This document shows, piece by piece, positions 14,707 to 16,478 of a stretch of DNA of 16,478 nucleotides (position 1 is its first letter; each line of letters opens with the position of its first letter). Origin of the DNA: Actinomycetota bacterium (GTDB lineage Bacteria; Actinomycetota; Acidimicrobiia; Acidimicrobiales; Acidimicrobiaceae); the NCBI GenBank assembly GCA_027318945.1, contig DAHVOF010000254.1, positions 1-16,478 of the forward strand, given 5' to 3'. A program made the translations under genes and the position numbers. A model generated the notes under the pieces. It had not been told where the DNA came from. It searched no databases and saw only the letters and a program-made list of their open reading frames with translations.

Positions 14707-14726
14707 CGACATAGGTAGGCTCTGCG

Positions 14727-15242
14727 ATGTCCCAAAACTCCGGTATGGACAACTTCGACACCTCGGAACATGCACACAAGGTGCTCATGAGCCTTTTCAC
14801 GATCTTTCGTCACCTCCGACCTTCGGGCAAGATGGGGTTCGCCGTTCACCACGAGCCACCAGCGCCCCGCCATATCATGGCGCTGCTGCACCTGGCAACT
14901 CACGGACCTATGTCCGTCAGCGAGCTGGCAACGAGTTTGGGGGTCACACTTACGACCGCAAGTCTCTCGGTGACACAGATGGCCGCTTCAGGCCTAGTGG
15001 CAAGGGAGGAAGATCCTTCAGACCACCGCAGGACGATCGTATCCATTTCGCCTAAGGTGCAGCCGCTCGTTCAAGAGGTGATGACAACCAAGGTGAAAGC
15101 TCTCGAGAAAGGCTTGGCAGCGCTGGGAACCGAAAGATCCCGTCAACTCCTTCGAGATCTTGAGATCCTGCTTGGCGCGATCGAATCTCAAGAAGAGCCA
15201 ACCCTCGAGGAATCCGCAAATTGCAGGCGTACAGAAAGGTAA
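14727..15242 (+). CDS. MarR family transcriptional regulator
   Basis: MarR proteins are dimeric winged helix-turn-helix regulators, often repressors of a nearby efflux gene and released by small phenolic or lipophilic ligands. In this 171-residue protein the helix-turn-helix is at about residues 60-100 (GPMSVSELATSLGVTLTTAS, recognition helix ASLSVTQMAASGLV). The wing motif EEDPSDHRRTIVSIS contains the family's DxR core. Flanking helices at the ends form the dimer interface. The ATG has only a weak AGG upstream; the ATG at codon 7 is an alternative. The TAA is 69 nt before the MMPL gene, a common regulator-exporter pairing. The likely target is its own promoter and that exporter, but control of the divergent motility operon is possible. 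Confidence 0.9.
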   Translation: MSQNSGMDNFDTSEHAHKVLMSLFTIFRHLRPSGKMGFAVHHEPPAPRHIMALLHLATHGPMSVSELATSLGVTLTTASLSVTQMAASGLVAREEDPSDHRRTIVSISPKVQPLVQEVMTTKVKALEKGLAALGTERSRQLLRDLEILLGAIESQEEPTLEESANCRRTER

Positions 15243-15311
15243 CACCCCCTACGCACCCAGCAGCACAAATCCATTCGAGTTCCACCCCTTTCATTACCAA
15301 AGGCTACGGCA

Positions 15312-16478
15312 TTGAACAAGACATTTACGAAAATTGGACACTTCTCCGTCAAGTTCAGATGGCTCGTGGTCATCCTCTGGCTAATCGGATCGTTCGCTGC
15401 AATCAAATTCCTGCCTTCGATATCGAGCGTAGTGAAGACGAACAACCAGGCATTTCTGCCCAAGAACTCCCCGAGCATAACGGCAGCGGATATGGCCAAG
15501 CCTCTCCAGAACTACAACGATTCCATGATCATCATGGTCGGGGCGAATACCTCGGGCCCGCTAACCTCATCCGATTTGTCGGCGATTTCTTCCATAAACG
15601 CCACGATTGCCAAAGTGCCCACCGTTCTTGGAGCCAAAGTCGCCGGCATCTCTCCCGACGGCAGGGCGATTCAGACTGAGATAATTTCGAGCACGTCGGC
15701 ATTCGACACTGCCAAGATCACTTCCGTCGTAGCCAATATTCGTGCAGCAATGCTTAAAGTGCATTCACCCCCCGGGTTCAGCGTCCACTTGGCTGGCCAG
15801 ACAGCGACGGCTGTAGATTCGGCATCGAAAAACGGAAGCCAATCGAATAGAACCCAGAACTATTCGGTTCTGATTATCGTAATTATTTTAGCTCTTGTTT
15901 TCCGAGCCGTCCTTGCGCCAATAGTGACGCTTCTGCCAGCGCTACTTGTAGCGCTTGTTGCCGGACCAGTAATTGCCGAAGCCTCCCGCCTTGGCTTCCA
16001 GGTTTCGCTCATCACGCAGCTACTACTGATCGTTCTAGTCCTCGGAGCAGGAACTGACTACGGGCTGTTCCTTGTGTTCAGGGTCAGGGAGGAGCTTAAG
16101 CGCGGGAGCGCACCTAAAGAAGCAGTATCACGCGCACTTTCAAAGGTTGGCGAATCCGTTACATTCTCTGCGGCAACTGTCATCGCGGCACTCTTATCTC
16201 TTGCGACGGCCCAATTTGGCTTGTATAGAGGGCTCGGGTACCCACTCGCAATTGGCATCGCTCTGATGCTTGTCGCCGGCCTAACACTTCTTCCGGCATT
16301 GCTCGCGATTCTCGGCAAGGCGGTTTTCTGGCCAAGCAACGTCAAAGCCGGAAGCTATAAGGTGGGGACTTGGGGAATGATCGCTGGCAAGATCGTAAAG
16401 AAACCAGTTCTTACGTTGTTGGTCGGCCTGATTTTTTTTGGCTCACTTGCCGGACTTTCTTTAGGCAATCACCCTTCT
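15312..16478 (+). CDS. MMPL family transporter (RND superfamily), 5' part only
   Basis: The frame stays open to the right edge, giving 389 residues of a protein that normally has 700 or more. The first membrane helix is at about residues 17-34 (WLVVILWLIGSFAAIKFL). An extracytoplasmic domain follows to about 180. A block of five helices comes next (about 184-335), and a further helix starts near 365. The helix around 240-255 carries GAGTDYGLFLVFRVREEL, the Asp-Tyr pair (Asp249, Tyr250) of the MmpL proton relay. MMPL proteins export lipids or drugs using the proton gradient, and are typical of actinobacteria. The start is TTG with AAAGG 8 nt upstream. After the in-frame TAA that ends marR there is no ATG or GTG before it, and the next ATG would remove the first helix. 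The substrate is unknown. Confidence 0.88.
   Translation, partial: MNKTFTKIGHFSVKFRWLVVILWLIGSFAAIKFLPSISSVVKTNNQAFLPKNSPSITAADMAKPLQNYNDSMIIMVGANTSGPLTSSDLSAISSINATIAKVPTVLGAKVAGISPDGRAIQTEIISSTSAFDTAKITSVVANIRAAMLKVHSPPGFSVHLAGQTATAVDSASKNGSQSNRTQNYSVLIIVIILALVFRAVLAPIVTLLPALLVALVAGPVIAEASRLGFQVSLITQLLLIVLVLGAGTDYGLFLVFRVREELKRGSAPKEAVSRALSKVGESVTFSAATVIAALLSLATAQFGLYRGLGYPLAIGIALMLVAGLTLLPALLAILGKAVFWPSNVKAGSYKVGTWGMIAGKIVKKPVLTLLVGLIFFGSLAGLSLGNHPS

Larger units (their letters stand above)
14343..14726. other. Divergent intergenic region between flbD and marR
   Basis: This 384-nt stretch has no convincing gene. It holds the folded element at 14411-14556, the short dyads 14562-14573 (CCAGC-AG-GCTGG) and 14594-14609 (AGTTC-N6-GAACT), and an AT-rich patch at 14669-14706. 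It must contain the start signals for the leftward motility operon and for the rightward marR gene. No good sigma-28 promoter (TAAA-N15-GCCGATAA) facing flbD was found; the nearest -10-like sequence is ACCGATAC on the minus strand around 14685-14692, without a matching -35. Confidence 0.7.

Overview
The window is almost entirely one leftward (minus-strand) motility operon of about 13.7 kb. It is framed at the left by the 3' end of a rightward flagellar-type sigma factor gene and at the right by a divergent MarR regulator / MMPL exporter pair that runs off the window. The type of organism is inferred, not shown. Moderate GC, frequent GTG/TTG starts, an actinobacterial-style FlhF-like protein, a FliM without the usual CheY-docking peptide, and a MarR-MMPL pair suggest a motile actinobacterium, possibly of the acidophilic Acidimicrobiales group. 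No rRNA, tRNA, CRISPR, IS element or plasmid gene was found.

Layout in the direction of transcription (right to left): flbD, motA, motB, fliM, fliN, fliO, fliP, fliQ, fliR, flhB, flhA, flhF-like, a small two-TM protein, flgN, flgK, flgL, fliW, csrA. Most junctions overlap by 1-4 nt (ATGA, GTGA, TTGA, TAGTG types) or have gaps under 30 nt, so translation is probably coupled. The longer gaps are motB/fliM (28 nt), flgN upstream (52 nt), fliW/flgL (78 nt), fliO/fliP (80 nt) and flhB/flhA (121 nt). Hairpins sit directly before the start codons of fliP and flhA.

The genes together encode the stator (MotAB), the switch ring (FliM, FliN), the complete export gate (FliO, P, Q, R, FlhB, FlhA), an FlhF-related protein, the hook-filament junction proteins with their chaperone (FlgK, FlgL, FlgN) and the FliW-CsrA pair that couples flagellin level to translation. 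The partial sigma factor fits FliA/WhiG and converges on csrA. fliL is absent between motB and fliM, and flhG is absent after flhF.

The most unusual object is in the 384-nt divergent intergenic region between flbD and marR. A 146-nt segment (14411-14556) closes on itself through three consecutive complementary blocks of 8, 7 and 6 bp, with one asymmetric 3-nt bulge, and has at least two internal hairpins. It would lie in the 5' leader of the motility operon if transcribed leftward. It matches no RNA class that I can name. The second most unusual is the FlhF-like protein, which keeps the family's overall pattern but has lost every recognisable GTP-binding motif.
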